A DNA stretch of 64,000 nt from Parasegetibacter sp. NRK P23 (GCF_023721715.1 NZ_JAMDLG010000001.1:3015784-3079783), one strand, 5' to 3'. Shown: positions 52,240-60,750, numbered from the stretch's first letter. Program-made: numbers and translations. Notes: a model not told the origin generated them from the sequence alone.

Positions 52240-54084
52240 TTATTTACCGATCACCAGTTTGGAAGTGCGCATTGTTACGCCATCCCAGGCTTTTAGCAAG
52301 TAAATACCTGGCGGATATTGGTCCAAAGCGATAATCCATGTATTGTTTCCCGCAATCGCACGTTCATTCCATTGCTTCAGCATTCGGCCCGAAAGGTCCA
52401 CAAGGCTCAGTTGCACTGATCCGGGCTTTTCTGTTTTAAGCATGACCGCCGTGAAACCCACAGCTGGATTGGGTTGAAGCACCATCTCGTTGGCATTGGC
52501 GTTGCCCATCCGCAACAAAACAGTATTGGTATAATACGGCTGAACGCCGGGTGCAGCTACTCTGATCCTATAGAATGTTTTTTCAAATAAAGCCTGCTCA
52601 GACCATTGGTAATTTGCTGTTCCTTTACCATTCAGTTTTGCCACCAATTTAAAGTTGGTTCCGTCTTCAGCTTTTTCTACCTGGTATTCCGTACCGGGCG
52701 TTTCATCCGCCACCATCCAGTGGAGCGTGTGTTGCGATCCGGTATTCCTTCCACCGAAATAAAGTACTCGTGTGGGCAGGATAGCATTGATCAATACCTG
52801 GACGCCTGTATTTGAAGTACCTGCACCCGAAGCTGCCGCTACGCCATCGGTTTCATTTAATCCCCCATTACCTGGCAGTGTTTGTAAAGTAGCATTGGTG
52901 GGTGGGGCAGAACTGAGCATTACAGCGCCTTGTCCGCCGCCGCCGCCACCGCCATGCTGACCCGTATAATTCACATTCCCACCATTCCCGCCATTGGCCC
53001 GAATGGTAAGGGGCGCGGTAGCTGCGATGCTCCAGGAAGAGCAGTCTATATATACCGTGCCGCCTGCACCTGCCCCTCCGGCACCGTCGTTTCCAACGTT
53101 AGCGGACGTTGCGCCATCTGATCGGATTCCTAAGCCGGTTGCGGTACCGGTTGTGCGGATACTACCAGCGGATATCAAAACAATTCCACCTCCATTTCCA
53201 CCTGCGGTATTGTTGTTATCATTGCCCTCTCCTGCTCCTCCACCGCCGCCCATAAAAATACGGTTGGCCAGCGAATAGGTGCCTAATGCAATGCCGCCCA
53301 TTCCCCCTGCACCGGTGGAGCATCCCCACCCTGGTCCGCCTTCTCCTCCCGCGGTGATGTGTCCGCCGCCACCACCTCCGGCATTATGGCTATTGCCGCC
53401 GCCGCCGCCAGAGAGGATGCGCGCGCGCCCGGCTGCATGGTTGTTGGACGTGGATTTGTAAATACCTTCCCCTTTGTTGCCATGTTCATCGTCTGCGCTT
53501 ACACGGTAACTGGAAGTCGCTTCGCATGAACCCGCGTTCCCATTGTTCGTGGCGCCTCCCCGGAACCCAAGTCCCGAAGCGGATATATTGTGCGCGATGG
53601 TCAGGGTACCCTGCACCTGGAAAGCAAGTATACCGCCAATATTGCCGTTCCAGGCCAAAGGGGCCATTGTTCCGGTAGTAGTATAATTGGGCGACCCCAG
53701 CCGTGGGAAACTCACGACCTGCACGCTTGAATTGCCATTGATATTATACGTGTATTGAAGATCAGCGGAAAGGGTAAGTTGTGTGGGTAGTCCCGCGGCT
53801 TCCGTGTGCGATTGAATATACGCCAACTCGAAGCGGCCCGCCTGCCTGATGTCACTTAAAAGACCAAAATTGACATTGTTCCCACTGTAGCTTCCGATCA
53901 CATTATCCTGCATCTGAATGATGATCACCTGCTCACCGTCTTCAAAGGTGTCGAAAGATTCATTGACCAGTGTAAGGTTAAGCCTGTTGGTTCCGGTAAG
54001 TGAAGCAACTTTAGCATAGGCATTCACCTGCGCCTTCGTTTGCAGGCATAGGAAAAGGCATAAAAGGGTGTAAAGGTTTTTCAT
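52240..54084 (-). CDS. Glycine-rich secreted protein with C-terminal T9SS sorting domain
   Basis: A 614-residue exported protein. Signal peptide MKNLYTLLCLFLCLQTKAQ; an N-terminal beta-rich part to about residue 170; a strongly glycine-rich middle at about 175-430 with many GGGG runs (GGGGGNSHNAG, GGGGAGEG); a fibronectin-like stretch about 445-525 (HTLHWMVADETPGTEYQVEK); and a C-terminal type A sorting domain (LQPNPAVGFTAVML, then SLVDLSGRMLKQW to KLVIGK). The last domain directs transport by the type IX secretion system and surface attachment or release. The glycine-rich part may be an extended or sheet-forming stalk. No enzyme motif is seen. Confidence 0.88.
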   Translation of the reverse strand: MKNLYTLLCLFLCLQTKAQVNAYAKVASLTGTNRLNLTLVNESFDTFEDGEQVIIIQMQDNVIGSYSGNNVNFGLLSDIRQAGRFELAYIQSHTEAAGLPTQLTLSADLQYTYNINGNSSVQVVSFPRLGSPNYTTTGTMAPLAWNGNIGGILAFQVQGTLTIAHNISASGLGFRGGATNNGNAGSCEATSSYRVSADDEHGNKGEGIYKSTSNNHAAGRARILSGGGGGNSHNAGGGGGGHITAGGEGGPGWGCSTGAGGMGGIALGTYSLANRIFMGGGGGAGEGNDNNNTAGGNGGGIVLISAGSIRTTGTATGLGIRSDGATSANVGNDGAGGAGAGGTVYIDCSSWSIAATAPLTIRANGGNGGNVNYTGQHGGGGGGGQGAVMLSSAPPTNATLQTLPGNGGLNETDGVAAASGAGTSNTGVQVLINAILPTRVLYFGGRNTGSQHTLHWMVADETPGTEYQVEKAEDGTNFKLVAKLNGKGTANYQWSEQALFEKTFYRIRVAAPGVQPYYTNTVLLRMGNANANEMVLQPNPAVGFTAVMLKTEKPGSVQLSLVDLSGRMLKQWNERAIAGNNTWIIALDQYPPGIYLLKAWDGVTMRTSKLVIGK

Positions 54085-54238
54085 AACCTGGAATTAAATT
54101 GGATAATGGATGCTAACAGGCTTGAAAACGATAAGTGTTTTTACTTATTGTACTAAGTGTATTATTTATATTTAGTAAGCGTTTATTTTGATAATAATCA
54201 ATATTTATACTAGTAACCGATCGCTGAATGGCATAAAA

Positions 54239-54271
54239 AAACGGGAACATCTGAAAAAGATGTTCCCGTTT
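54239..54271 (-). terminator. Intrinsic terminator of rpsA
   Basis: AAACGGGAACATCT (54239-54252) pairs with AGATGTTCCCGTTT (54258-54271), a perfect 14-bp stem with a five-base loop. On the minus strand it is followed by TTTT, extending the T run of the stem. It begins 20 bp beyond the rpsA stop codon. This is a strong rho-independent terminator by structure. Confidence 0.9.
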
Positions 54272-54291
54272 ACTATTGAAAACAGGTTAAA

Positions 54292-56187
54292 CTATCCGTT
54301 GTTTTCGTCTCCGCCTTCCAGCTTCTTCTTCAGTTCAGCCAGTACGCCGAGGTCACCAAGCGTGGTTTTTTCAACCTTGCTTTGCAGGTTTTTCACCGCT
54401 TTTTTGGTTTTTTCAGCATCCGCTTTGGCTTCTTTACGGGCAGCGTCTTTTTCGCTGGCCTGTACTTGTTCCCAGATGCGGGTATGGCTTACTACGATGC
54501 GCTTTTCGTTGCGGTCGAATTCAATTACCATGAAAGGCAATGTTTCGTCGGCCACTACGGTTTTACCATCTTCCTTGTTGAGGTGACGGTTAGGCGCGAA
54601 TCCTTCGAGACCATAAGGCAGGGATACTACCGCGCCTTTGTCGTCTTTCTTGATCACTGTAGCTTCGTGCACGGATCCAACAGGGAAAGATTCTTCCAGG
54701 GCGTTCCATGGATCTTCTTCCAGTTGTTTGTGACCCAGTTGCAGTTTGCGGTTTTCTTTATCGATACCCAGGATGATCACTTCGATTTCAGCGCCAACTT
54801 TAGTATAGTCGGTTGGGTGGTTGAAGCGTTTCAGCCAGCTCAGGTCGCTGATGTGGATCATGCCGCCGATGCCGGGTTCCAGTTCAACGAATACGCCATA
54901 GGGAGTGATGTTTTTAACCACACCTTTGTGACGGCTGTCGAGCGGGAATTTGTTTTCGATGGTATTCCAGGGATCTTCTGTCATTTGTTTGATAGACAGC
55001 GACATTTTGCGGGCGTCTTTGTCGAGGGTTACGATCTTCGCCTGGTATTCATCACCCAGTTTGAAGAATTCCTTCGCATTGATCGGAGAGTTGGCCCATG
55101 TAATTTCTGATACGTGTACCAGACCTTCCACACCTGGCATGATTTCCAGGAATGCGCCGTAGTCTTCGATGTTTACCACTTTACCTTTCACCACCTGTCC
55201 TTCGCCAACACCTTCAGGCAGCACGTCCCATGGGTGTGGGGTCAGTTGTTTCAGGCCGAGAGAGATACGTTTTTTGTCGTCGTCGAAATCCAGTACAACC
55301 ACGTTCAGTTTCTGATCGAGTTTCAGTACTTCTGAAGGGTGGTTGATACGTCCCCAACTGATATCGGTGATATACAGGAGGCCGTCGAGTCCGCCCAGGT
55401 CCATGAACGCACCGAAGTCGGTGATGTTCTTGATGGTACCTTCGAGTACCTGACCTTTTTCGAGCTTGCTCATGATCTCCGCACGTTGTGCTTCGATATC
55501 GCTTTCGATCAGCGCTTTGTGGGAAACTACGGCATTCTTGATGGCTTCGTTTACTTTCACCACTTTGAATTCCATTGTTTTTCCTACGAACTGATCGTAA
55601 TCTGTAACGGGCTTCACGTCGATCTGAGAACCCGGCAGGAAGGTTTCCATACCGAATACGTCTACGATCAGGCCGCCTTTGGTTTTGCTGGTAACGGTAC
55701 CTGTAACCACTTCACCTGTTTTATGAACCTCAACGATTCTTTCCCAGGCGCGGGTGATACGGGCTTGTTTGCGGCTCAGGTGAAGGTGCCCTTGCCTGTC
55801 TTCTTTCTCTACCACCATCACTTCCACTTCATCACCTGTTTTCAGGCCCTGAAGGTCACGGAATTCGTTGAGAGAAACCAGACCATCGGATTTGAAGCCG
55901 ATGTTGATCACAACGTCAGTTTTGGTAAGACCAACTACGATACCGGTCACCATTTCGTTGTCGTTGATCACTTTGAAAGTGTCGTCGTAAACCTTGTCGT
56001 ATTTTTCTTTCTCGTCTTTAGAGTAAGAAGATACGTTGCGTTTGTCGATGCTCCAGTCGAAATCATCGTGCGCAGTATCAAACTGCGTAGGAGCGGCAGG
56101 TGCATTTGTTGTCGCTGTAGAGGTAGCTTCGGCCGCTACGTTCTCCTGCTGATCAGCGTTTTCGTTAATAATTTGATTTTCTGACAT
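54292..56187 (-). CDS. rpsA: 30S ribosomal protein S1
   Basis: A 631-residue protein from the ATG at 56187 (MSENQIINEN); an upstream frame to 56256 lies in the leader hairpin and is rejected. Six S1 RNA-binding domains can be counted: starting near MVTGIVVGLTKTDVVINIGF, VTGTVTSKTKGGLIVDVFG, LEGTIKNITDFGAFMDLGG, VKGKVVNIEDYGAFLEIMPG, HKGVVKNITPYGVFVELEPG and VHEATVIKKDDKGAVVSLPY. The C-terminus is Lys-rich (ADAEKTKKAVKN). S1 brings mRNA to the 30S subunit. It stands alone, with its own promoter and a strong terminator behind it. Confidence 0.97.
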   Translation of the reverse strand: MSENQIINENADQQENVAAEATSTATTNAPAAPTQFDTAHDDFDWSIDKRNVSSYSKDEKEKYDKVYDDTFKVINDNEMVTGIVVGLTKTDVVINIGFKSDGLVSLNEFRDLQGLKTGDEVEVMVVEKEDRQGHLHLSRKQARITRAWERIVEVHKTGEVVTGTVTSKTKGGLIVDVFGMETFLPGSQIDVKPVTDYDQFVGKTMEFKVVKVNEAIKNAVVSHKALIESDIEAQRAEIMSKLEKGQVLEGTIKNITDFGAFMDLGGLDGLLYITDISWGRINHPSEVLKLDQKLNVVVLDFDDDKKRISLGLKQLTPHPWDVLPEGVGEGQVVKGKVVNIEDYGAFLEIMPGVEGLVHVSEITWANSPINAKEFFKLGDEYQAKIVTLDKDARKMSLSIKQMTEDPWNTIENKFPLDSRHKGVVKNITPYGVFVELEPGIGGMIHISDLSWLKRFNHPTDYTKVGAEIEVIILGIDKENRKLQLGHKQLEEDPWNALEESFPVGSVHEATVIKKDDKGAVVSLPYGLEGFAPNRHLNKEDGKTVVADETLPFMVIEFDRNEKRIVVSHTRIWEQVQASEKDAARKEAKADAEKTKKAVKNLQSKVEKTTLGDLGVLAELKKKLEGGDENNG

Positions 56188-56195
56188 AAAAAAGC

Positions 56196-56228
56196 CCCGA
56201 TTGTTTTTTATTCGGGACGGCAAAGTTA
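56196..56228 (-). promoter_or_regulatory. rpsA promoter element and leader hairpin beside the start codon
   Basis: TAACTTTG on the minus strand (56221-56228) is a full -7 match, 33 bases before the ATG. The short leader folds as CCCGA...TCGGG (minus-strand arms at 56212-56216 and 56196-56200) followed by GGC and TTTTTT running into the ATG, so it resembles a small terminator placed right at the start codon. It could mediate autoregulation by S1; that is inferred. Confidence 0.5.
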
Positions 56229-56382
56229 CGTTTTTTTTCCGTACTAGCGGTGGCACCGGTTACAAAAAAACGGGGTTAGGAGCAGTGAAAATACAGGGTT
56301 GGGATGCGTGATTTTACAGGGGGACCACCCGTTTTATTCAATAGTTGCCAGGCAAGAAAAACACCATCGCGAATATTTTAAC

Positions 56383-57630
56383 TTATTCACTGCTTTTCAA
56401 TGCATTAAAAGAAGTTGCTACCGCTTTCGCGGCGATGAAACCGCTGGTCCAGGCGTGCTGGAAGTTAAATCCTCCGGTGATGCCATCCACATCCATGATT
56501 TCTCCGGCAAAGTAAAGATCAGGTACGATCCGGCTCATCATGGTGTTCGGATCAATCTCCGCAAGATCAATCCCTCCGGCCGTAACGAATTCTTCCTTAA
56601 AAGTTGTTTTTCCTTTTACGGCATGTTCCTGTGCCGTACAGTTTTTAATGAGCAGGTTCTGCGCTTTTGCCGGGAGATCGGCCCATCTTGTATCGGGATG
56701 AATATCGGATTGAAGGAGCAGGTATTCCCAGAAGCGCTGGGGCAGGCCCAGCGGATTGCGGTTGACGATCTTCTGCGCAGCAAGCGCGAAGCGCCACTCC
56801 CGGAACTTCTCCTTTAAAGAGTGTTCATTGTAATCCGGTACCCAGTTGATGAGTACGGCAAACTGGTACTGCTTCTCCTCCAGTTCCCGGGCGCCCCAGG
56901 CCGATAGTTTCAATACGGCGGGTCCGCTCAGTCCCCAGTGGGTAATCAGTACAGCGCCTTTCTCCACTAATTTTGTGCCCGCGATTTTCACCTGCGCATC
57001 CGGAATGCTGATGCCCATCAGGTCCCGGATCGAATTTCCCGGCATATTGAAGGTGAACAAGGAAGGAACCGGGGAACTGAAGCTGTGCCCCAAAGCGCTT
57101 ATCCAGTTGAACTGCTCCGCTTTCGCGAAGCCGCCGCAGGCGATCACCACATGTTTCGCATATACTTTACCGGTGCTTGTTTCCAGTTCAAATAAATCCG
57201 CTTGTTTCACGATGGATTGCACGGCACAACTAAGGCGGAAATGCACACTGTATTTGTTCACCTCCCGCATCAGCGCTTCTATTACCGATTGTGAATCATC
57301 CGATACCGGGAACATTCTTCCGTCCGCTTCTGCTTTGATGGGTACGCCTCTGCTTTCGAACCAGGCGATGGTATCTTTGGTAAAGAACTGGTGGAAGGTT
57401 TTTTTGAGGAATTTTTCTCCGCGCGGGTAGCGTTTCACCATCTCGGAGATGCTGGTGAGGTTGTGGGTGAGGTTGCATCGCCCGCCGCCGGAAACTTTTA
57501 CTTTGGAGAGGAGACGGTGGGATTTTTCCAACACGAGGATGCGTATACCCGGGGCCATCGAGGCGGCGTTGGCAGCGGTGAAGCAGCCGGCGGCGCCGCC
57601 GCCTATGATGATGAGATCGGGATGTTGCAT
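56383..57630 (-). CDS. HI0933-family NAD(P)/FAD-dependent flavoprotein (BaiN-like)
   Basis: A 415-residue flavoprotein. The N-terminal dinucleotide-binding motif is GGGAAGCFTAANAA; KSHRLLSKVKVSGGGRCNLT is the hallmark of the HI0933 family, and the C-terminal FAD contact region is GGIDLAEIDPNTM and GEIMDVDGITGGFNFQ. Members are called aminoacetone oxidase or BaiN-like reductases, but most are uncharacterised, so no substrate is assigned. It stands alone, reading away from a repeat-containing spacer after map. Confidence 0.92.
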   Translation of the reverse strand: MQHPDLIIIGGGAAGCFTAANAASMAPGIRILVLEKSHRLLSKVKVSGGGRCNLTHNLTSISEMVKRYPRGEKFLKKTFHQFFTKDTIAWFESRGVPIKAEADGRMFPVSDDSQSVIEALMREVNKYSVHFRLSCAVQSIVKQADLFELETSTGKVYAKHVVIACGGFAKAEQFNWISALGHSFSSPVPSLFTFNMPGNSIRDLMGISIPDAQVKIAGTKLVEKGAVLITHWGLSGPAVLKLSAWGARELEEKQYQFAVLINWVPDYNEHSLKEKFREWRFALAAQKIVNRNPLGLPQRFWEYLLLQSDIHPDTRWADLPAKAQNLLIKNCTAQEHAVKGKTTFKEEFVTAGGIDLAEIDPNTMMSRIVPDLYFAGEIMDVDGITGGFNFQHAWTSGFIAAKAVATSFNALKSSE

Positions 57631-57651
57631 GGTGTTGTTTTTTTCACGCCA

Positions 57652-57707
57652 TTGTTTCTAAGCACGCATTGTTTCGTATCGTATCACGCAAAGACGCTAA
57701 GAAACAA
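57652..57707. repeat. Large imperfect hairpin upstream of the flavoprotein gene
   Basis: TTGTTTCTAAGC (57652-57663) pairs with GCTAAGAAACAA (57696-57707) with one internal mismatch, and ACGCC/GGCGT extends the arms beyond a bulge. The loop contains ACGCAAAGACGC-like sequence. The whole lies in the 333-bp gene-free gap 57631-57963. It is probably a mobile-type intergenic repeat; function unknown. Confidence 0.5.
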
Positions 57708-57795
57708 GGACGCAAGGCGTTGTTTGTGTTTGGGGACGTTTATTTAGAAGAGATTTCTTTCTCGCGACGACGCAACGGGTGATGGCTGATTTTTC

Positions 57796-57830
57796 ACGCG
57801 GTTGCTTCATTCCTCGCAACGCAGCGACGC
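57796..57830 (+). repeat. Copy of the dispersed ATTGCTTCGT-type repeat
   Basis: CGCGGTTGCTTCATTCCTCG, followed by CAACGCAGCGACGC, matches the copies in the gap at 33041-33415, including the flanking CGGGCT-type end. A CTCGCGACGACGCAACGGG stretch just before it (57762-57780) is related. The rest of the gap 57631-57963 shows no gene. Confidence 0.6.
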
Positions 57831-57930
57831 GGCGGGCTTGTTTTTTTAATTAAGGCGAACAATTGTAAAGTATGTTGATTAATGTGTTCCTGCAAATGAA
57901 TTCTACACAAATCGAATACTGTGAACTTTG

Positions 57931-57952
57931 CCCCTCTCCCCGGGGAGAGGGG
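57931..57952. repeat. 22-bp perfect palindrome directly after map
   Basis: A self-complementary CCCCTCTCC...GGAGAGGGG element, 11 bp beyond the map stop codon, followed by GTGGGGTGAGG. Sequences of this general form recur in many bacterial genomes as intergenic palindromic repeats. A transcript would form a very stable hairpin at the end of the spc operon, but without a T tract. It may act as a transcript end or be a mobile repeat. Confidence 0.7.
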
Positions 57953-57963
57953 GTGGGGTGAGG

Positions 57964-58758
57964 CTACTTCGTCAACTCCGGATTCGCCCTTTCAGCCGCT
58001 TCAATCACCGAGTAATCAGAAAGAATGAGTGCTTTGCCTTTCTTTACGCATACATTGTGTTCGAAGTGTACGCTGGGTTTGCCATCTTTGGTGCGGATGG
58101 TCCAGCCGTCGTCTTCGGTATAGACATCTTTTTTACCAAGGTTGATCATGGGTTCAATGGCGAGGGTGATGTTTTCTTTCAACATGGTGCCCGTTCCGCG
58201 TTTGCCGTAGTTGGGGACCTGCGGGTCTTCGTGCATCGTTTTGCCCAGGCCGTGCCCAACCAATTCGCGGACCACGCCATAACCGTGTTTCTTCTCAGTA
58301 TGTTCCTGGATGGCCCAGGCCACATCTCCTATCCTGTTCCCGGCGATCGCCTTTTCGATTCCTTTGTACAGTGACTCTTTGGTTACTTTCACCAGTTCAA
58401 TCACTTCAGGCGCTGCATTGCCCAGGATGAATGTATAGGCGTGTTCTCCCACATATCCATCCTTCGTGATCCCCAGATCGATGCTGACGATATCACCATC
58501 TTTCAACGGGGTATCGTTGGGAAATCCGTGTACCACCACGTCATTCACCGAGGCGCAGATGCTGAAGGGGTAACCATGAAAGTTCAGGAATGTGGCGATG
58601 CCCCCCTGTTTCTTCACATAATCCGCACAGAACTTATCAATTTCAAGTGTGGTAAGACCGGGTTTAAGCATAGCGGCCACTTCGGCCAACCCCTGGCTCA
58701 CGAGGCGCGCATTGCGCTGCATGATCGCGATCTCCGCTTCCGTTTTATAAAAAATCAT
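57964..58758 (-). CDS. map: Type I methionyl aminopeptidase
   Basis: A 264-residue enzyme from the ATG at 58758 (MIFYKTEAEI). It removes the initiator Met from new proteins, using two metal ions. Ligands: Asp94 (VSIDLGITKDG), the next expected Asp is replaced by Glu105 (YVGEHAYTF), His in VGHGLGKTMHE, Glu in LAIEPMI and Glu in VHFEHNV. All other family features are intact. It is the last gene of the spc operon here, 80 bp after secY with a small hairpin between. The canonical neighbour infA does not follow. Confidence 0.95.
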   Translation of the reverse strand: MIFYKTEAEIAIMQRNARLVSQGLAEVAAMLKPGLTTLEIDKFCADYVKKQGGIATFLNFHGYPFSICASVNDVVVHGFPNDTPLKDGDIVSIDLGITKDGYVGEHAYTFILGNAAPEVIELVKVTKESLYKGIEKAIAGNRIGDVAWAIQEHTEKKHGYGVVRELVGHGLGKTMHEDPQVPNYGKRGTGTMLKENITLAIEPMINLGKKDVYTEDDGWTIRTKDGKPSVHFEHNVCVKKGKALILSDYSVIEAAERANPELTK

Positions 58759-58791
58759 ATTCTTTGAACGCATACTGTTATTAAAAGAAAA

Positions 58792-58815
58792 CCTGTTGAG
58801 ATTGCTCCCAACAGG
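58792..58815 (-). other. Hairpin in the secY-map gap
   Basis: CCTGTTG (58792-58798) pairs with CAACAGG (58809-58815) around a ten-base loop. No T tract follows on the transcribed strand. It may be a processing or stability structure between the two cistrons. Confidence 0.4.
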
Positions 58816-58838
58816 CTACTATGACATCTAAAAATGAA

Positions 58839-60173
58839 TTACATAGATACCGGGGAAGCCGTTTGGCGACCCTGGATACGACCGGTCTTCATCAGGCCAT
58901 CGTACTGACGCATCAGCAACTGGGTCTCAATCTGCTGTAATGTATCCAGTACAACCCCCACCATGATGAGCAAAGAAGTACCTCCGAAGAAGGAAGCGAA
59001 TCCCTGCGTTACACCAAGGCGTTGCGCGAAGCCGGGCAGGATACCTACCAATGCCAGCAATACGGCGCCGGGAAGGGTGATCTTATCCATTACCGCACCG
59101 ATATAATCGGCGGTGGGCTGTCCGGGCTTGATACCAGGAATAAAACCGTTGTTCCTTTTCAGGTCGTCGGCAATTTGTTTCGGGTTGAAGATCAAAGCTG
59201 TGTAGAGGAAGGTGAAACCAATTACCACAACAGCGTAAATGATCATATACACCGCATCTTTGGGGTCAGAGAAAATCCTCGCGATACCTTGTCCGGTTTC
59301 AAATTTGGTGAAAGAGAACAAAGTAGGCAGGAACATGATGGCCTGGGCGAAGATGATCGGCATTACACCGGCACCGTTCACTTTCAGCGGCAGGAACTGG
59401 CGCGCACCACCGAACTGGCGGTTGCCTACAATCTGCTTCGCATACTGAATAGGAATACGACGTACACCTTGTACCAGCACGATCAGTCCCATGATGATGG
59501 CGATCAGTACGGCCATCTCAATGAGGAAGATCAGGATTCCACCGCCACCGCCGGTACCTTTAGCCTGCAATTCCTGCACAAATGATTGCGGGAGACGAGC
59601 GAGGATACCTACCATGATGATGATGGAAGTACCGTTTCCAAGACCTTTATCAGTAATCTTTTCACCGAGCCACATCACGAACAGGGTACCTGCCGTAAGG
59701 GTGAACACGGTGGACAACCAGAAGTATTGGGAGAAACTCTCGATCAAAGCGCCCTGGCTGGACTGTTTCAGATAAGCCACGTAAGCCGCGCCCTGCACGA
59801 GGGTAACACCCACGGTGAGGTAACGGGTCCATTGGTTGATCTTTTTCCGTCCGCTTTCTCCTTCTTTCTGAATCTTTTGCATGCTGGGAACGAGTATCGT
59901 CATCAGCTGCATAAAGATGGAAGCGGAGATATAGGGCATGATACCGAGTGCGAAAATAGAGGCCATGGAGAAGGCGCCACCTGCGAAAGTATCGATCAGT
60001 CCCAGCGCACCTTCTTTGGCGCGGCTGAGGTCCAGTTTATTGGGATCGATACCCGGCAGAACGATGTGTGCACCGGCTCTGTAAACAGCAACAAGAAGAA
60101 GTGTAGTAATGATCTTACTGCGCAGTTCGTCTATGCTCCAAATGTTCTTCAGTGTTTGAAATAATTTCTTCAC
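58839..60173 (-). CDS. secY: Protein translocase subunit SecY
   Basis: A 444-residue inner-membrane channel subunit with ten predicted helices. Typical segments are the N-terminal KNIWSIDELRSKIITTLLLV, GGAFSMASIFALGIMPYISA (plug region), NGTSIIIMVGI, QGVRRIPIQYAKQ and the C-terminal VGVVLDTLQQIETQLLMRQY. It forms the SecYEG channel for export and membrane insertion. An intrinsic terminator lies between rplO and secY, so its expression may be partly uncoupled from the upstream ribosomal genes. Confidence 0.98.
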   Translation of the reverse strand: MKKLFQTLKNIWSIDELRSKIITTLLLVAVYRAGAHIVLPGIDPNKLDLSRAKEGALGLIDTFAGGAFSMASIFALGIMPYISASIFMQLMTILVPSMQKIQKEGESGRKKINQWTRYLTVGVTLVQGAAYVAYLKQSSQGALIESFSQYFWLSTVFTLTAGTLFVMWLGEKITDKGLGNGTSIIIMVGILARLPQSFVQELQAKGTGGGGGILIFLIEMAVLIAIIMGLIVLVQGVRRIPIQYAKQIVGNRQFGGARQFLPLKVNGAGVMPIIFAQAIMFLPTLFSFTKFETGQGIARIFSDPKDAVYMIIYAVVVIGFTFLYTALIFNPKQIADDLKRNNGFIPGIKPGQPTADYIGAVMDKITLPGAVLLALVGILPGFAQRLGVTQGFASFFGGTSLLIMVGVVLDTLQQIETQLLMRQYDGLMKTGRIQGRQTASPVSM

Positions 60174-60202
60174 GGGTGTTAGTAATTAGTTGTGAATACC
60201 CC

Positions 60203-60235
60203 AAAATAAAAAAAGACGCATTCCTAAATGCGTCT
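60203..60235 (-). terminator. Intrinsic terminator between rplO and secY
   Basis: On the minus strand AGACGCATT (60227-60235) pairs with AATGCGTCT (60214-60222) around a four-base loop TAGG, and the stem is followed by seven T, one A and four T. That is a textbook rho-independent terminator inside the spc operon, 18 bp after the rplO stop and 30-40 bp before secY. Confidence 0.8.
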
Positions 60236-60252
60236 GGCAAGTTACGGAAAAA

Positions 60253-60702
60253 TTATTTCACAATTTCAACTGTTCCGCCTGCCGCTTCAATTGCCGCCTT
60301 CGCTTTTTCGCTGATGGCGTTTACTTTGAAGGTCAGTTTAGATTTCAGTTCACCGTTTCCTAAGATTTTCACGGAGTCCGTCTGGCTGATCAACCCGTTC
60401 ATGTACAGGTTTTCCAGTGTGAACTCAGTGATACCGTATTTCTCAACCACCTGATCGATCTGACCGAGGTTGAATACTTTGAATTCGATACGGTTGTTGT
60501 TTTTGAATCCACGTTTTGGAACGCGACGCTGAATGGGCATCTGACCACCTTCGTGCGCGAATTTACGTTGGTAACCGGCACGGCTTTGCTGACCTTTGTT
60601 ACCTTTTGTGGAAGTACCACCTTTACCGGAGGCTTCACCACGACCAATACGTTTCTCTTTATGAACTGCACCTTCTGCAGGCTGTAACTGATGTAATTTC
60701 AT
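60253..60702 (-). CDS. rplO: 50S ribosomal protein L15
   Basis: A 149-residue ribosomal protein from the ATG at 60702 (MKLHQLQPAEGAVHKEKRIG). The glycine/basic block KGGTSTKGNKGQQSR and FAHEGGQMPIQRR are characteristic. L15 is a late-assembly 50S protein. The 48-bp gap to rpmD carries a short GGGG/CCCC hairpin (60725-60738). Confidence 0.97.
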   Translation of the reverse strand: MKLHQLQPAEGAVHKEKRIGRGEASGKGGTSTKGNKGQQSRAGYQRKFAHEGGQMPIQRRVPKRGFKNNNRIEFKVFNLGQIDQVVEKYGITEFTLENLYMNGLISQTDSVKILGNGELKSKLTFKVNAISEKAKAAIEAAGGTVEIVK

Positions 60703-60750
60703 GATTGTTTGTTTTTTACTCAACGGGGCAACAACCCCTCGCAATTAAAA

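Noticed and set aside
52930-53461. Plus-strand proline-rich frames
   Set aside because: They are the complement of the GG-rich codons of the T9SS cargo gene.
54382-56184. Two long plus-strand frames rich in Phe, Val and His
   Set aside because: Both are antisense to rpsA and mirror the S1 repeats.
57391-57747. Plus-strand frame of 118 codons across the flavoprotein start and repeat hairpin
   Set aside because: Mostly antisense to the flavoprotein gene and then repeat sequence; no recognisable protein.
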